DNA of 64,000 bases from Methylosinus sp. Sm6 (GCF_019802345.1 NZ_JAINDZ010000018.1:1-64000), one strand, 5' to 3'; counted from the first letter of the stretch, positions 33,860 to 42,807 are shown. The notes: generated by a model not told the origin, from the sequence alone. Numbers and translations: made by a program.

Positions 33860-36800
33860 ATCTCGCTTCGCTGCTGTCGAGCGTCGCAGCCGAACAGCTC
33901 GCGCGCCCTCGCGAGTCCGCGTCGTCTCGCGGACACTTGGAGGAGGGCGCGGCGGGCGCGTCCGCATTCGCCGCCGTTCTCTCGGAGGTGGACGGCGCGG
34001 CGCGCACGGGCGAAACGCAAAATGCGGCCGCCGACGCCTGGGGCGACAGCGAGGCGGAGGAGGGCGCATCCGATTCGACGAAAGCGGCGGACCGCCCGGA
34101 TACGCCGCCGGCGCAAGGCGCCCCGAGCCTGCCTTACGAGCCGCGTCGCGAGCTGGTCCTCGGGCCGGCCGCATTGCCGGCGTCGGCGCCCGCGCCCGAG
34201 CGGGAGGCTGCGTCCGACGGCGCCGACGCGAGCCGACGCACGGCGGAGCCGGCGCGGGCGGTTGCGTTGTCCGCGCCTGCTTCGATCGCGTCCACCCCCG
34301 TAGCCGCGGCGCCTGCGTCAGATGCGCCGCGCGCCGCTCACGGGGTCGCTGCGGCGGCGCCCGCCAGCGCTGCTCCCCGAGAGAAGCGAGACGCATCGCG
34401 CTCGCCGACTGTCGACGCATCGGCGCGGCCGGCTGCGTTCGCAGCGCCGTCTCCGTCTCCGATCGTGTCAGGCGCCGTCGCCGCTTCGCCTGCTTCAGAT
34501 CCGCGCGTCGCTCGCGGGGACGCGGCGGCTATCGTCGGCGCTGCTCCCGAGGAGCGGCGCGATCCCTCACGCTCGTCGACTGACGACGCATCGGCGCGGC
34601 CGGCCGCGTTCGCAGCAAAGTCTGCGACCGTGTCCGCCCCCGTCGCCGCCGCGTCTGCGCCAGAGGCGCGCGCCGATCACGCGGGCGCGGCGGCGCCCGC
34701 TAGCGCTGCTCCGCAGGAGAGTCGCGACGCCTCGCGATCGTCCGCGGTTCACGTTTCGTCGGCGGCGAGCCGAGCGGCGATTGCGCGCCCGTCTTCCGTG
34801 CGGTCCATCGCGGCGGAGACCGGCGCAGCGTCAATTGCGCTCCAGACCGACCAGCGCTCTCGCGACGAGGGCGGGACCGCGTCGATGGCGCCGACCGAAG
34901 CTCCCGTCGAAACTGCGCCGAGCCAATCTTCGGACCCGGCGTCGGGGAGCGAACACCCTGCTGCGACCATCGCGTCGAACGCGCCGTCCAAGACCGGAAC
35001 CGTAGCGCCCGCCTCGGCGCCGCCGAAGACGGATGCGGAGACGTCGGGGACAGCTCCGGCTCGCGCCGAGACGCCGCGGCTGGGCGATGCGGGCGCGACG
35101 AGCCGCGCCCCGCTATCGACAGATGCGGCTGACGCCTCCGCCCCATCGGCGTCGCCCGTTCGTGGCGTGAAGATGGTCCAAGGCTCCGAGCCGAGTCGGA
35201 TGGAGGCGCTCTTCACGAGCTCGCGCGTGGACGTGGCGCCCGCGTCCCTCGCCGCCGCCGTCGCCGAGCCGTCGCAGCCCCAGCGCACGACAGTGATTTC
35301 CGCTGCGCCCGACCTCACGCGAGGCGCAGCGCTCGAGCCCTCCGCCGGTCGCGCGGAAACACAAAAGCTTTCGCCGTCGGCAGAGCCGGCTTATGCGCCG
35401 CCGTCCGTCGCCTCGTCGAGCGCGGCGACGCCCACGAGTATCGCGCCGTCAGCGGTCTCGGAGCCTCTTCCCGCCGTGAGCGACGCGCCGGCGGTGGACG
35501 CAGAATCGGCGACGGCGACGCCGGCCTCGACGCAACGCGCTCCGCAGCCATCGGCGGTAGAGCCGGCGGCCGAAGCGGAGGCGGGTCCGCCCGAAGCGGC
35601 GCGCGCCGTTTCTTTTATCCCTACCTCGACGGCGACCGCCGAGGCCGCCCCCACGCGCGACCAAACCCCTGTGGCCGCAACGCGGGCTGTGGAGGCGGCG
35701 TATGTTTCGCACAACGCCGCCCCGCGCGCGGCTGCGACTCCGAACCCGCCTGTCGCGCAACACCACGCTGGCCCGATCGATGCCAGCGAGTCGGTCTCGC
35801 GCGCGGCGCCGGCGACGCCCCAGGCCGAAATTGCGGTCGGCGATTCTGCGACTGCCGAGGGCGCCGCCGCTTCGCCTGCTGGCGACGCTCCGGTTCGCGA
35901 TCCGAATGGCGCAGACGCTCGCCCGCCGAGCTCCGCGGCGTCCTATCCGCTCCGAAGCGTCGTTTCTGTCGAGGCCGCGCCGGAACAGGCGCGACTCGGA
36001 ATGTCGCCAGCGGAGGGTTCGGTCGCGCCGACCGCCTCGCCGGCGATTTCTACCGCCGTCTCGCCGCCGACGAGAACCGATTCGAACGAGCCTCATACGC
36101 GGGCCGAGAGCGCTTTCGTGCCGCCCACGGCCGCGGCGGCCCTGGGCAGCCGCGTCTCGGGAGACGCAGTCGAAGGCGCCCGGGCCGAGACGCCGGCGCC
36201 TCGCGCCGAAATATTCGTGCTTCCGACGCCCGAACCTTCGCTTTCTCCCGCGGAGGACGAGAGCGCAACGCGCATCGTCGTCGAAGAAGCGCGGTCGTCG
36301 GCGCTTCGCAGTCCTCCCACAGATGGGGGGCGCAGGACGGCCTCGATCGAGCCGACCGCCGCGCCGGTGATTCATCGGTCCGCGCCCGTGACCGAGGCGG
36401 TCCGCGCAAGATCCATGGATGAGGTCGCAACTCCAGTTTCCGTTCCCGCGGACCACGCAGGCGAGGCCAGCGTCGTCGTCGATGAAGGGGCGCCTTCCAT
36501 GCGCCTTTCTCCTCTTCCTCCTTCTTCGGAGGAGGGGCGCTCTTCCGGCGACGCCATGATCCCGGCAACCGCGGAGAGGGCGGCCGTTGTCGTCGAACGC
36601 GAGGCGTCGCAATCGTCGTCCGCGCGCTCTTCCACGACGCTCCGCGCTCCGCCGGCCGCCTCGAACCCATCGGCGGCCTCGCGCGGTCAGTCGGCGGCCG
36701 AGAGCGCGCCTGCGCCGCGGCTCGATCCGCGCCCGCTCGATGCTCCGCGCGGGGCCCCCGCGCCGGAAAGCGTCGTCATCTCCCAGCGCTCACAGACCGC

Positions 36801-39696
36801 TGAGCCTGTGGGCGCCGTTACGCGGAGCCCGGCCGCCGTCGAAGCGCCGTCGCTCCGCCCGGCGCCTGGCGGAGCTCCCGTCACGGAACGTCAGCCCTCT
36901 CGGCCACTCGCGGAGCCGACCGCTAGGACCGATCCGACGCTGACCGCCGCCCGCTCAGCGCCGGCGCCCGCTCAGAGCGAATCGCCGCGCGTCGCCGATT
37001 CCGTTTTCCGAGGCGCCGAGACGATCGACGTCCGCGCCGACAGCGCGTCGGGCGTGCGAGCGCCGGCGGCGCCCGAATCGACGAAAGTTGCCGAGCCGGC
37101 GCTCGCCGCGTCGTCGCGCGCTTCCACCGTTTCGACATCGACGCCGGCCTCGGCGGACGAAGCCGCGCCGAGGAGCGAGGAGCCGTCTCATCCTGCTCCC
37201 GCTTCCCTGCGGGCGGATGCGACGCGCGGCGCCGAGCCGAAGGATGGGCCGCCGGTCGCGGCGCCGCCGTCTGGTGGGGCCGGCCGAGCACATTCGTCGG
37301 ACGCCGCCGGCCGCGATCCTCTCGCTGTCTCGGCGGGCCCGAGAGTGACGGGCGCGCTGGCGCAGGAGGCGCCGTCCTCGTCCACTGACGAGATGCGCCA
37401 TATCGCGCAGAGCCCGGCGCCGCCCCGCGTCGGGAGCGCGGCGGGCGAGACCGCAGCTTCCACTCCGAGACCGAGCGCGCAGTCCGCGCCGGAGCGCTCG
37501 CCTTTGGTTGACGCCGCGCCTTTGCCGAAGGGAGAGACGCAGGTTTCCGCGCGGAACGAGGCCTTGTCCGCCCCTGCCGCGTCCGGGGTTTCCGCCGATA
37601 GGTCGAAGACGATCGCGAGTCCTGCGGCGGAGCCGGCGATCGCGCCGCGCGCGGCTTCGGATCGGGCCGCCGCGCCGGCGGCTCCCGCCGCCGAGACCGT
37701 GACGTCCGCTCCAAAACCGAGCGCGTCCCCGGCGACCGGAGCAGCCGCTTCTGTCGTCGACTCCGCGTCGTCGAGCCCTGCCGCCGGATCGCGCGCATCG
37801 TTCGCGGCGGCTGCGGCCCTCCTCGATTCATCCAAGGCGATCTCGCATCCAGCGGCCGAGCCGCCGATCCCGCCGCGGGCGGCTGCCGACCGGGCCGCCG
37901 CGCCTTCGGCGCCGGCCGGCGAGACCGCGACGTCCGCTCCGCGAGAGAGCGCGCCCCCGACGACCGAGCGTGCGCCTGCGGTCGACCTCCCGCTTTCGCA
38001 AAAGAGCGTCGCCCCCGTCGTCGCCGAGTTGCGCTCGTCTTCCGCGGCCTCCGGGGCGCTCGTCGCTTCCTCGAAGGCGGCCTCGAGTCCCGCGGCGGAG
38101 GAGCCGAGGATCGCGCCTCGCGCCGCTTCCGAGCGACCCGCCGCGCCCTCGGCTCCCGCCGCCCCGCCGCCGACTCCGCGCCCGCGAGAGGACGAGTCGT
38201 CGACGCTCCGGACGGCGGAGGCAAAGGTCGATGCTCCGGCGCGAGCCGTTGCGTCAGACGCGCCGCCGACGAGCGCCGTCGCCGCGCGTCCCGAGCCGAG
38301 GCCCCCTCACGTCACCGACGCGCGGCAGGCGTCGTCGGATGTCGCGAACGCGCCGCATCCGCAGCCCGCCCTCGCTGCCGCCGCTCCGGCGGAGCGGCCC
38401 GAACCGACGGCCGCCGCGTCCCGGCCCGCGCCGCCGAGCGAAGCCGCGGTTTCGCGCGAGGGCGAACACGCGGAATCGTTCCCGCGCGCCGAGCCGAAGA
38501 CAGCTTCCGCTCCGAAAACCGCAGCCGTCGCAGGGGAGAATCGCGCGCCTGCCGCGCCATCCGCCGCGACTGTGAGCGCGGCGGCCGCGCCGGAGGCGGT
38601 CCGCGATGACGGGCTTCTCGCCCTGCTGCGCTCGATCCCCGCCGGGCGTTTCGCCTCGCCGGTCGCCGCGCGCGCGCCGGCCCGGGAGGATGTCGCCCGC
38701 CCGACCTCGCGCGCCTCAGCAGCGACCGCCGACGCCGTGAGGTCGCCGTTCGACATCGCGTCCGCGCTTCCGTCGCTCATCGCCGGCGACGGCTCGCGTG
38801 CGACGGCCGATGCGCGAACGGGCGACGGAGCGATCGCCGCGCCGACGGCGGCGCCGACCGCTGCGGTCGAGAGCTTCGGAAAGGATTTCGCCGCGACTGC
38901 GTCCGCCGTCGAGCCGCCGTCGCCGCCCATGGAGCGGCCTTCGCCACATGACGAGCCGCACGCCGCTCGCAGCGAGACGCATCCGGCGGCGGTCGCGGCG
39001 TCGCGCGCCGTCGCGACCCCGGCGGCCGGCGAGACCACCGCGCCGGCTGCGGCGGAGGAGGAGGTTGTCGCCGCGCCGCTCGGGCGTGTCGATCTTTCCG
39101 CTCCCACGGCAAATCCCGCTCCGGCGATGGCGGCGATGCTCGCCCCGCAGGCGCGCAGCTTGCTCGGCCTCGCGCCGGGCCGCGGCCCGGGCGGGGCATC
39201 CGGCTCCTCGGACGCCGCGCCGCGCGCCAGCTCCCTCAGCGCCAAGACGTCTCTCGGCGCCAAGACGTCTCTCGCGGCCAAGACGATGACCATCGAGCTC
39301 GCGCCGGAATCGCTCGGCGTGGTCGTCGTGAAGATGAAGCTCGCGCATTCGGGCGTCGATATGAAGATCAGCGTTCGCTCGCCGGAGGCGCTGCGCGACC
39401 TCGAATCCGCTCGCGACGCCTTGGTCGAGGCGATGCGGTCGGTCGGATGCGCGATCGACGGCTGCACGATTCAGATGTCCGCCGCCGCGACCGACGGGAC
39501 GCAGGCGGGAGGGCAGGGCTTCTCTACAGCGTCCAATGGCGCGGAGAGCGAGCCGCGAGAGCGGACGATCTCGGAAGAAGGAACGGGCGATGGACAGGGC
39601 GCGGGCGGACGGCGGCGCGAGACCGCGCGGGACGATGGCGCGCCGGAGACGGCGGCTCGGCGTCCTGTCGATGGTCGCGGCGGCGTCTATCTGTGA
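33856..39696 (+). CDS. fliK: Giant flagellar hook-length control protein (FliK/MotD)
   Basis: 1946 residues, one uninterrupted frame, several times the usual 350-650 residues. The N-terminus MNLASLLSSVAAEQLARPRE is followed by about 1750 residues of Ala/Pro/Ser/Glu-rich low-complexity sequence with almost no aromatic residues, likely disordered. The C-terminus (about 1805-1885: TMTIELAPESLGVVVVKMKL, then GVDMKISVRSPEALRDLESA) is a normal Flg_hook domain, which switches export from hook to filament subunits. Rhizobial MotD is this protein. Internally duplicated blocks lie at about residues 161-311 and 1248-1440. It starts in an ATGA overlap with motC and its end overlaps the transglycosylase gene. 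The frame upstream of 33856 is antisense or shadow of motC. Confidence 0.88.
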   Translation: MNLASLLSSVAAEQLARPRESASSRGHLEEGAAGASAFAAVLSEVDGAARTGETQNAAADAWGDSEAEEGASDSTKAADRPDTPPAQGAPSLPYEPRRELVLGPAALPASAPAPEREAASDGADASRRTAEPARAVALSAPASIASTPVAAAPASDAPRAAHGVAAAAPASAAPREKRDASRSPTVDASARPAAFAAPSPSPIVSGAVAASPASDPRVARGDAAAIVGAAPEERRDPSRSSTDDASARPAAFAAKSATVSAPVAAASAPEARADHAGAAAPASAAPQESRDASRSSAVHVSSAASRAAIARPSSVRSIAAETGAASIALQTDQRSRDEGGTASMAPTEAPVETAPSQSSDPASGSEHPAATIASNAPSKTGTVAPASAPPKTDAETSGTAPARAETPRLGDAGATSRAPLSTDAADASAPSASPVRGVKMVQGSEPSRMEALFTSSRVDVAPASLAAAVAEPSQPQRTTVISAAPDLTRGAALEPSAGRAETQKLSPSAEPAYAPPSVASSSAATPTSIAPSAVSEPLPAVSDAPAVDAESATATPASTQRAPQPSAVEPAAEAEAGPPEAARAVSFIPTSTATAEAAPTRDQTPVAATRAVEAAYVSHNAAPRAAATPNPPVAQHHAGPIDASESVSRAAPATPQAEIAVGDSATAEGAAASPAGDAPVRDPNGADARPPSSAASYPLRSVVSVEAAPEQARLGMSPAEGSVAPTASPAISTAVSPPTRTDSNEPHTRAESAFVPPTAAAALGSRVSGDAVEGARAETPAPRAEIFVLPTPEPSLSPAEDESATRIVVEEARSSALRSPPTDGGRRTASIEPTAAPVIHRSAPVTEAVRARSMDEVATPVSVPADHAGEASVVVDEGAPSMRLSPLPPSSEEGRSSGDAMIPATAERAAVVVEREASQSSSARSSTTLRAPPAASNPSAASRGQSAAESAPAPRLDPRPLDAPRGAPAPESVVISQRSQTAEPVGAVTRSPAAVEAPSLRPAPGGAPVTERQPSRPLAEPTARTDPTLTAARSAPAPAQSESPRVADSVFRGAETIDVRADSASGVRAPAAPESTKVAEPALAASSRASTVSTSTPASADEAAPRSEEPSHPAPASLRADATRGAEPKDGPPVAAPPSGGAGRAHSSDAAGRDPLAVSAGPRVTGALAQEAPSSSTDEMRHIAQSPAPPRVGSAAGETAASTPRPSAQSAPERSPLVDAAPLPKGETQVSARNEALSAPAASGVSADRSKTIASPAAEPAIAPRAASDRAAAPAAPAAETVTSAPKPSASPATGAAASVVDSASSSPAAGSRASFAAAAALLDSSKAISHPAAEPPIPPRAAADRAAAPSAPAGETATSAPRESAPPTTERAPAVDLPLSQKSVAPVVAELRSSSAASGALVASSKAASSPAAEEPRIAPRAASERPAAPSAPAAPPPTPRPREDESSTLRTAEAKVDAPARAVASDAPPTSAVAARPEPRPPHVTDARQASSDVANAPHPQPALAAAAPAERPEPTAAASRPAPPSEAAVSREGEHAESFPRAEPKTASAPKTAAVAGENRAPAAPSAATVSAAAAPEAVRDDGLLALLRSIPAGRFASPVAARAPAREDVARPTSRASAATADAVRSPFDIASALPSLIAGDGSRATADARTGDGAIAAPTAAPTAAVESFGKDFAATASAVEPPSPPMERPSPHDEPHAARSETHPAAVAASRAVATPAAGETTAPAAAEEEVVAAPLGRVDLSAPTANPAPAMAAMLAPQARSLLGLAPGRGPGGASGSSDAAPRASSLSAKTSLGAKTSLAAKTMTIELAPESLGVVVVKMKLAHSGVDMKISVRSPEALRDLESARDALVEAMRSVGCAIDGCTIQMSAAATDGTQAGGQGFSTASNGAESEPRERTISEEGTGDGQGAGGRRRETARDDGAPETAARRPVDGRGGVYL
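34340..34790 (+). repeat. Threefold tandem repeat inside fliK
   Basis: Three copies of a roughly 55-60-residue unit, recognisable by RDASRSPTVDASARPAAFAA, RDPSRSSTDDASARPAAFAA and RDASRSSAVHVSSAASRAA. The first two are also very similar in DNA (GACGCATCGGCGCGGCCGG block). The third is more diverged. Confidence 0.75.
37597..38175 (+). repeat. Second threefold repeat inside fliK
   Basis: Units begin at 37597 (DRSKTIASPAAEPAIAPRAA), 37825 (DSSKAISHPAAEPPIPPRAA) and 38065 (ASSKAASSPAAEEPRIAPRA), spaced 76 and 80 codons, each followed by an (A/S)(D/E)R(A/P)AAP(A/S)AP block. They show growth by in-frame duplication. Confidence 0.75.
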
Positions 39697-40234
39697 CGCC
39701 CGCGCCGCCGGCGCGCCGCCGCGGAACATTTGCGAGCGGGAGATGATCCAGGCCGCCAATGAGCATGCGGTGCCGCTCGCCGTGCTCTACGCTGTGGCGC
39801 TGACCGAGACCGGCCAGAGGGGCGCGCTCAACGCCTATGCGATGAATGTGCAAGGACGCCCGGTGTTCAGCGCCGATCTGCGCGAGGCGCTGGAGCGCTT
39901 CGCGGCGGCGCGGCGCGCGGGCGCGGCGCTGATCGACATCGGCTGCATGCAGGTCAATCATCACTTTCACGGCGCGAAGTTCGCGTCGGTGGAGGCGATG
40001 TTCGATCCGCGGCTCAATGTCGGCTATGCGGCGAAGTTCCTGAAGGCGCTGCGCGCGAGCGAAGGCAGCTGGACGGCGGCCGTGGCGCGCTATCACGCCG
40101 GACCCGGCAACGCGCCCGCGCAAAAGACCTATGTGTGCGCGGTGATCGCCAATATGGTGGCGAGCGGCTTCGGCTCATGGACCGAGGCCGCGCACGATTT
40201 CTGCCGTCCGCGCGGGCATTTGGTGGCGCGATAG
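39590..40234 (+). CDS. Lytic transglycosylase (SLT domain), flagellar locus
   Basis: 214 residues. A signal-anchor (about 15-38) is followed by an SLT fold (about 45-195): catalytic Glu in YAVALTETGQRGALNAYAMN, then DIGCMQVNHHFH and VARYHAGPGN. It cleaves peptidoglycan, presumably to let the rod through the wall; rhizobia keep a similar gene after motD. ATG 39590 is chosen for AAGGAAC upstream. It overlaps the fliK C-terminus by 107 bases in another frame, an unusually long overlap. Confidence 0.85.
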   Translation: MDRARADGGARPRGTMARRRRRLGVLSMVAAASICDARAAGAPPRNICEREMIQAANEHAVPLAVLYAVALTETGQRGALNAYAMNVQGRPVFSADLREALERFAAARRAGAALIDIGCMQVNHHFHGAKFASVEAMFDPRLNVGYAAKFLKALRASEGSWTAAVARYHAGPGNAPAQKTYVCAVIANMVASGFGSWTEAAHDFCRPRGHLVAR

Positions 40235-40237
40235 CGG

Positions 40238-40276
40238 CGTGATTCAGCCGATTTGAGCGAGCCTGACGGCTCGCTC
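40238..40276. repeat. Dispersed palindrome family copy 3 (short) with companion motif
   Basis: CGTGATTCAGCCGATTTGA (40238-40256) is the exact reverse complement of 18581-18599 and runs straight into the palindrome GAGCGAGCC-TGAC-GGCTCGCTC (40255-40276). It lies between convergent genes. The hairpin could also help end transcription, though no T-run follows. Confidence 0.75.
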
Positions 40277-40306
40277 TCGAGAGGCGGCGCGGCGCCGGGC
40301 CTTTCC

Positions 40307-41527
40307 TCAGGTCCTGCGTCGTCCCCCGAGGCGCGCATGGCCTGCGGCGCGATAGAGATAGGCCGAGAAGGCGTCGAACAGCTTGCGCATCTGCGACGGC
40401 TTGTAGGGAAAGACGTCGACCGGATCCATGTCGTGGACCAGCAGAGTGTGATCGGCCTTGAACACGACGAGCTCGCCCGACGACGTCTCCGCGCAATCGA
40501 CGCCGAAATAAGTGAGGCCGACGCGCTCGACCAGAGCGTCGAAGGTTTTCGCGTGGCGCGCCGCGAAATCCGTGTCGAAGGTCGCGAAGAAGCGTTCCTC
40601 CTCCGAGCGTCCGAACGGGTCGGACTGCATTCGGGCATCGATATGCGAGGCGTTCCAGCCGTCGGAGACGGCGAGATGGCAGGCGTAAGCGCGGCGGTCG
40701 ACGAAGATCACCCTGATCTTGCGGTAGAGCCCGTCGGCCCCACGGCAATCGATGAAGGGCGCGATATGGAACGCCGCGTCGCAGCGGCGCGCCAGCAGCG
40801 AGGCGAGCGCGACCGGCCCGTCGATCTTTTCCGAGTCCCAATTCGCCGGCTCCTGCGGCTTGACGATCAGCGGGAAGGGAAGGGCGCGCGTCTGCGCCGC
40901 GGCGGCGAGCTCGTCGCGTCGCCGCCGCTCGAACACTGGCGTGCGCAGTCCCTCGACGTCGCAAAGATGATCGCCGAGGTCGTCCGGCTCCAGCATCGAC
41001 ACGCGCGCGGGAAGATTGACCACGGGCGCCGGCCAATATGCGAGGCGCTCCTCGAGATCGGCGAGAAGGCGCCGATTGGTCGGCGTCGCGGCGATGGCGA
41101 CGAAGGCGAGGTCGTGATCTGGCAATTCGCGCGGCAGCGGGCGCCCCGGCATCGCATAGGCCATGGTGAGCGCGATGTCGGAGCCTTCGAGCAGGAATTC
41201 GAGCGGCGTGTTGGCGCCGATGTCCGCGGCGGCGACGAAAGCGAGCACGCGCAGGCGCGGCTTGGCGCCGCAGCACGTGCTGTGAAAGACGCGCTGCTGG
41301 CGCAGCGCCAGCGCCTGGCGCTCGAGGCCGATCGAGAGATCGCCGTTGAGCTGGTCGATGACCGAGAGATCCATCAGCGCGCCCGCATGAGCGGGATCGC
41401 GCTCGAACATTCCGCGCAGCTGTCCGGCGATGCGGCCGAGATCGACGCCGGCGAAGGCGAGCCGCGTCAATTTCGCCATGCCGATCGGCAGAGCGTTGCG
41501 TTGGACCGACGCATCGTCGATACGCAT
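40307..41527 (-). CDS. ATP-grasp enzyme, RimK/glutathione-synthase-like, unknown substrate
   Basis: 406 residues. The first 90 are helical and TPR-like (ERDPAHAGALMDLSVIDQLN); then a Rossmann-like pre-ATP-grasp segment (LRVLAFVAAADIGANTPLEF) and an ATP-grasp core with the ATP-binding lysine segment PFPLIVKPQEPANWDSEKID, then YFGVDCAETSSGELVVFKAD with metal-binding acidic residues. Such enzymes join a carboxylate to an amine or thiol through an acyl-phosphate. No substrate or precursor peptide is recognisable nearby. ATG 41527 has AGAGGGTG upstream. It lies opposite in strand to its flagellar neighbours. Confidence 0.75.
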   Translation of the reverse strand: MRIDDASVQRNALPIGMAKLTRLAFAGVDLGRIAGQLRGMFERDPAHAGALMDLSVIDQLNGDLSIGLERQALALRQQRVFHSTCCGAKPRLRVLAFVAAADIGANTPLEFLLEGSDIALTMAYAMPGRPLPRELPDHDLAFVAIAATPTNRRLLADLEERLAYWPAPVVNLPARVSMLEPDDLGDHLCDVEGLRTPVFERRRRDELAAAAQTRALPFPLIVKPQEPANWDSEKIDGPVALASLLARRCDAAFHIAPFIDCRGADGLYRKIRVIFVDRRAYACHLAVSDGWNASHIDARMQSDPFGRSEEERFFATFDTDFAARHAKTFDALVERVGLTYFGVDCAETSSGELVVFKADHTLLVHDMDPVDVFPYKPSQMRKLFDAFSAYLYRAAGHARLGGRRRT

Positions 41528-41688
41528 CAAAATTCACCCTCTGGGCTGTCCCGACCAGTGAGACGCCTAACGCGCACATTGCTATCTTTCAGACGTTTCC
41601 CGAAGCTTGTCATGATTTTCCGCGCCGATTCACCTCGCCTGCGATTTGCGCTATCCAATCGATGGTCGACCGATTCGGAGATGATCGC

Positions 41689-42225
41689 ATGCGCAAAGGG
41701 ACGACTTCGCGAACCGACGCCGCGCGACGCGCGCCGTCCGGGCCGGCGCCCGCGCCGGGGCTTTTCGCCGAGCGCCGCGCCACGCCGCGACCGCGCGCGC
41801 ATAATGTCGGAGAAAACATCGTGCGCTCGCTCGGCGTCGGCCTCGCCGTCGCCTCGACCGGCTTCGCCGGCTATATGATTTCCGACACCGAGCGGCGCCC
41901 CCAGTTCGCCGGCATCGAGCATTTAGCGATCTACAGCCGGCCCGCGACTCTCGCGGCGCAGCGCGCGCAGATGCAGGTGGCGCAGTCGCAGCCGAAAGTC
42001 GACTATTCGCCGGTCGGCTCGATCGGCGAAACCAGAGAGCCGACCATTCCAGGCTTTCGCCTGCTCGAGGTGCGCGCCGGCGCGGCGCTGCTCGAGACGC
42101 CGAGCGCGATCGTGCGTGTGTCGCCGGGCGATGTCGTCGCCGGGCTCGGACGCATCACCGCCTTCGAGCGTCGCGGCGACAAATGGGTGCTGGTGACGCC
42201 GAGCGGGATCGTCGCCGGCAATTGA
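41689..42225 (+). CDS. Single-span membrane protein, unknown, flagellar locus
   Basis: 178 residues. A basic, Pro-rich cytoplasmic N-terminus (about 1-45), one membrane segment (about 47-66: VRSLGVGLAVASTGFAGYMI) and a periplasmic part ending in a small beta domain (LLETPSAIVRVSPGDVVAGL, then RRGDKWVLVTPSGIVAGN). I do not recognise a named family; its place among flagellar genes suggests a motility-linked role. ATG 41689 is preferred because GGAG lies 8 bases upstream; 41662 is possible. Confidence 0.65.
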   Translation: MRKGTTSRTDAARRAPSGPAPAPGLFAERRATPRPRAHNVGENIVRSLGVGLAVASTGFAGYMISDTERRPQFAGIEHLAIYSRPATLAAQRAQMQVAQSQPKVDYSPVGSIGETREPTIPGFRLLEVRAGAALLETPSAIVRVSPGDVVAGLGRITAFERRGDKWVLVTPSGIVAGN

Positions 42226-42276
42226 GCGCAGAGTCGGACACGCGCTTCGCGTCGCTGCGCGAGAGATGGACGCGCC

Positions 42277-42741
42277 TTATCGTCGCGGCGCGCTGGCGCG
42301 ACGCAAGCTCTTTTGCCCCGGCGCACGGGCGACGGCGGCGTCGATCTGCGCGTTGAATTCGGCGAGCAGGCGTTCCGCCTGGCGGGCGCCGGACTTCTCG
42401 CGGCGATCCGGATGACAGAGCCAGGCGACGCGCCGCCGCAGCGCGCGCAATTCGGCGAGCGAGCCTTCCGCGCGGCGCAGATCGGCGAAAAACTCCTCCC
42501 GGTCGGGGATTTTCTGGCTGTGCTCGTCGCGACTGCGCGGGTCCGCCGCATCGGACGAGACGCCATAGACGCGCGAGGCGAACGAAGCGCGCTCATCCTC
42601 CGACGCCTTCGCCGCAGCCGTATCGATGCGCGCGAAAAGCTCGATCAGAGAGGCGAGCGAGTCGTCGCTCTTGCGCTCGGTCGAGCAGGACGCTTCCTCG
42701 AGCCGCGTCAAAATCGTCGCGAAATCGTTCATGGGCCTCAT
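42277..42741 (-). CDS. Small J-domain-like protein next to fliI
   Basis: 154 residues, hydrophilic and helical. Residues about 100-140 (RRRVAWLCHPDRREKSGARQ, then AERLLAEFNAQIDAA) look like the second and third helices of a DnaJ J-domain, with the HPD motif inside CHPDRR. The N-terminal 90 residues show no match I recognise. It follows fliI on the same strand after 66 bases and may be co-transcribed with flgF-fliI. The start could also be ATG 42732. Whether it stimulates DnaK is unknown. Confidence 0.6.
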   Translation of the reverse strand: MRPMNDFATILTRLEEASCSTERKSDDSLASLIELFARIDTAAAKASEDERASFASRVYGVSSDAADPRSRDEHSQKIPDREEFFADLRRAEGSLAELRALRRRVAWLCHPDRREKSGARQAERLLAEFNAQIDAAVARAPGQKSLRRASAPRR

Positions 42742-42807
42742 CCGCCTCTGTGACGGCGAGAATCATGCCCGTGAAGGAATGAAAGATTGGTTCATGCGCG
42801 GGACGCG

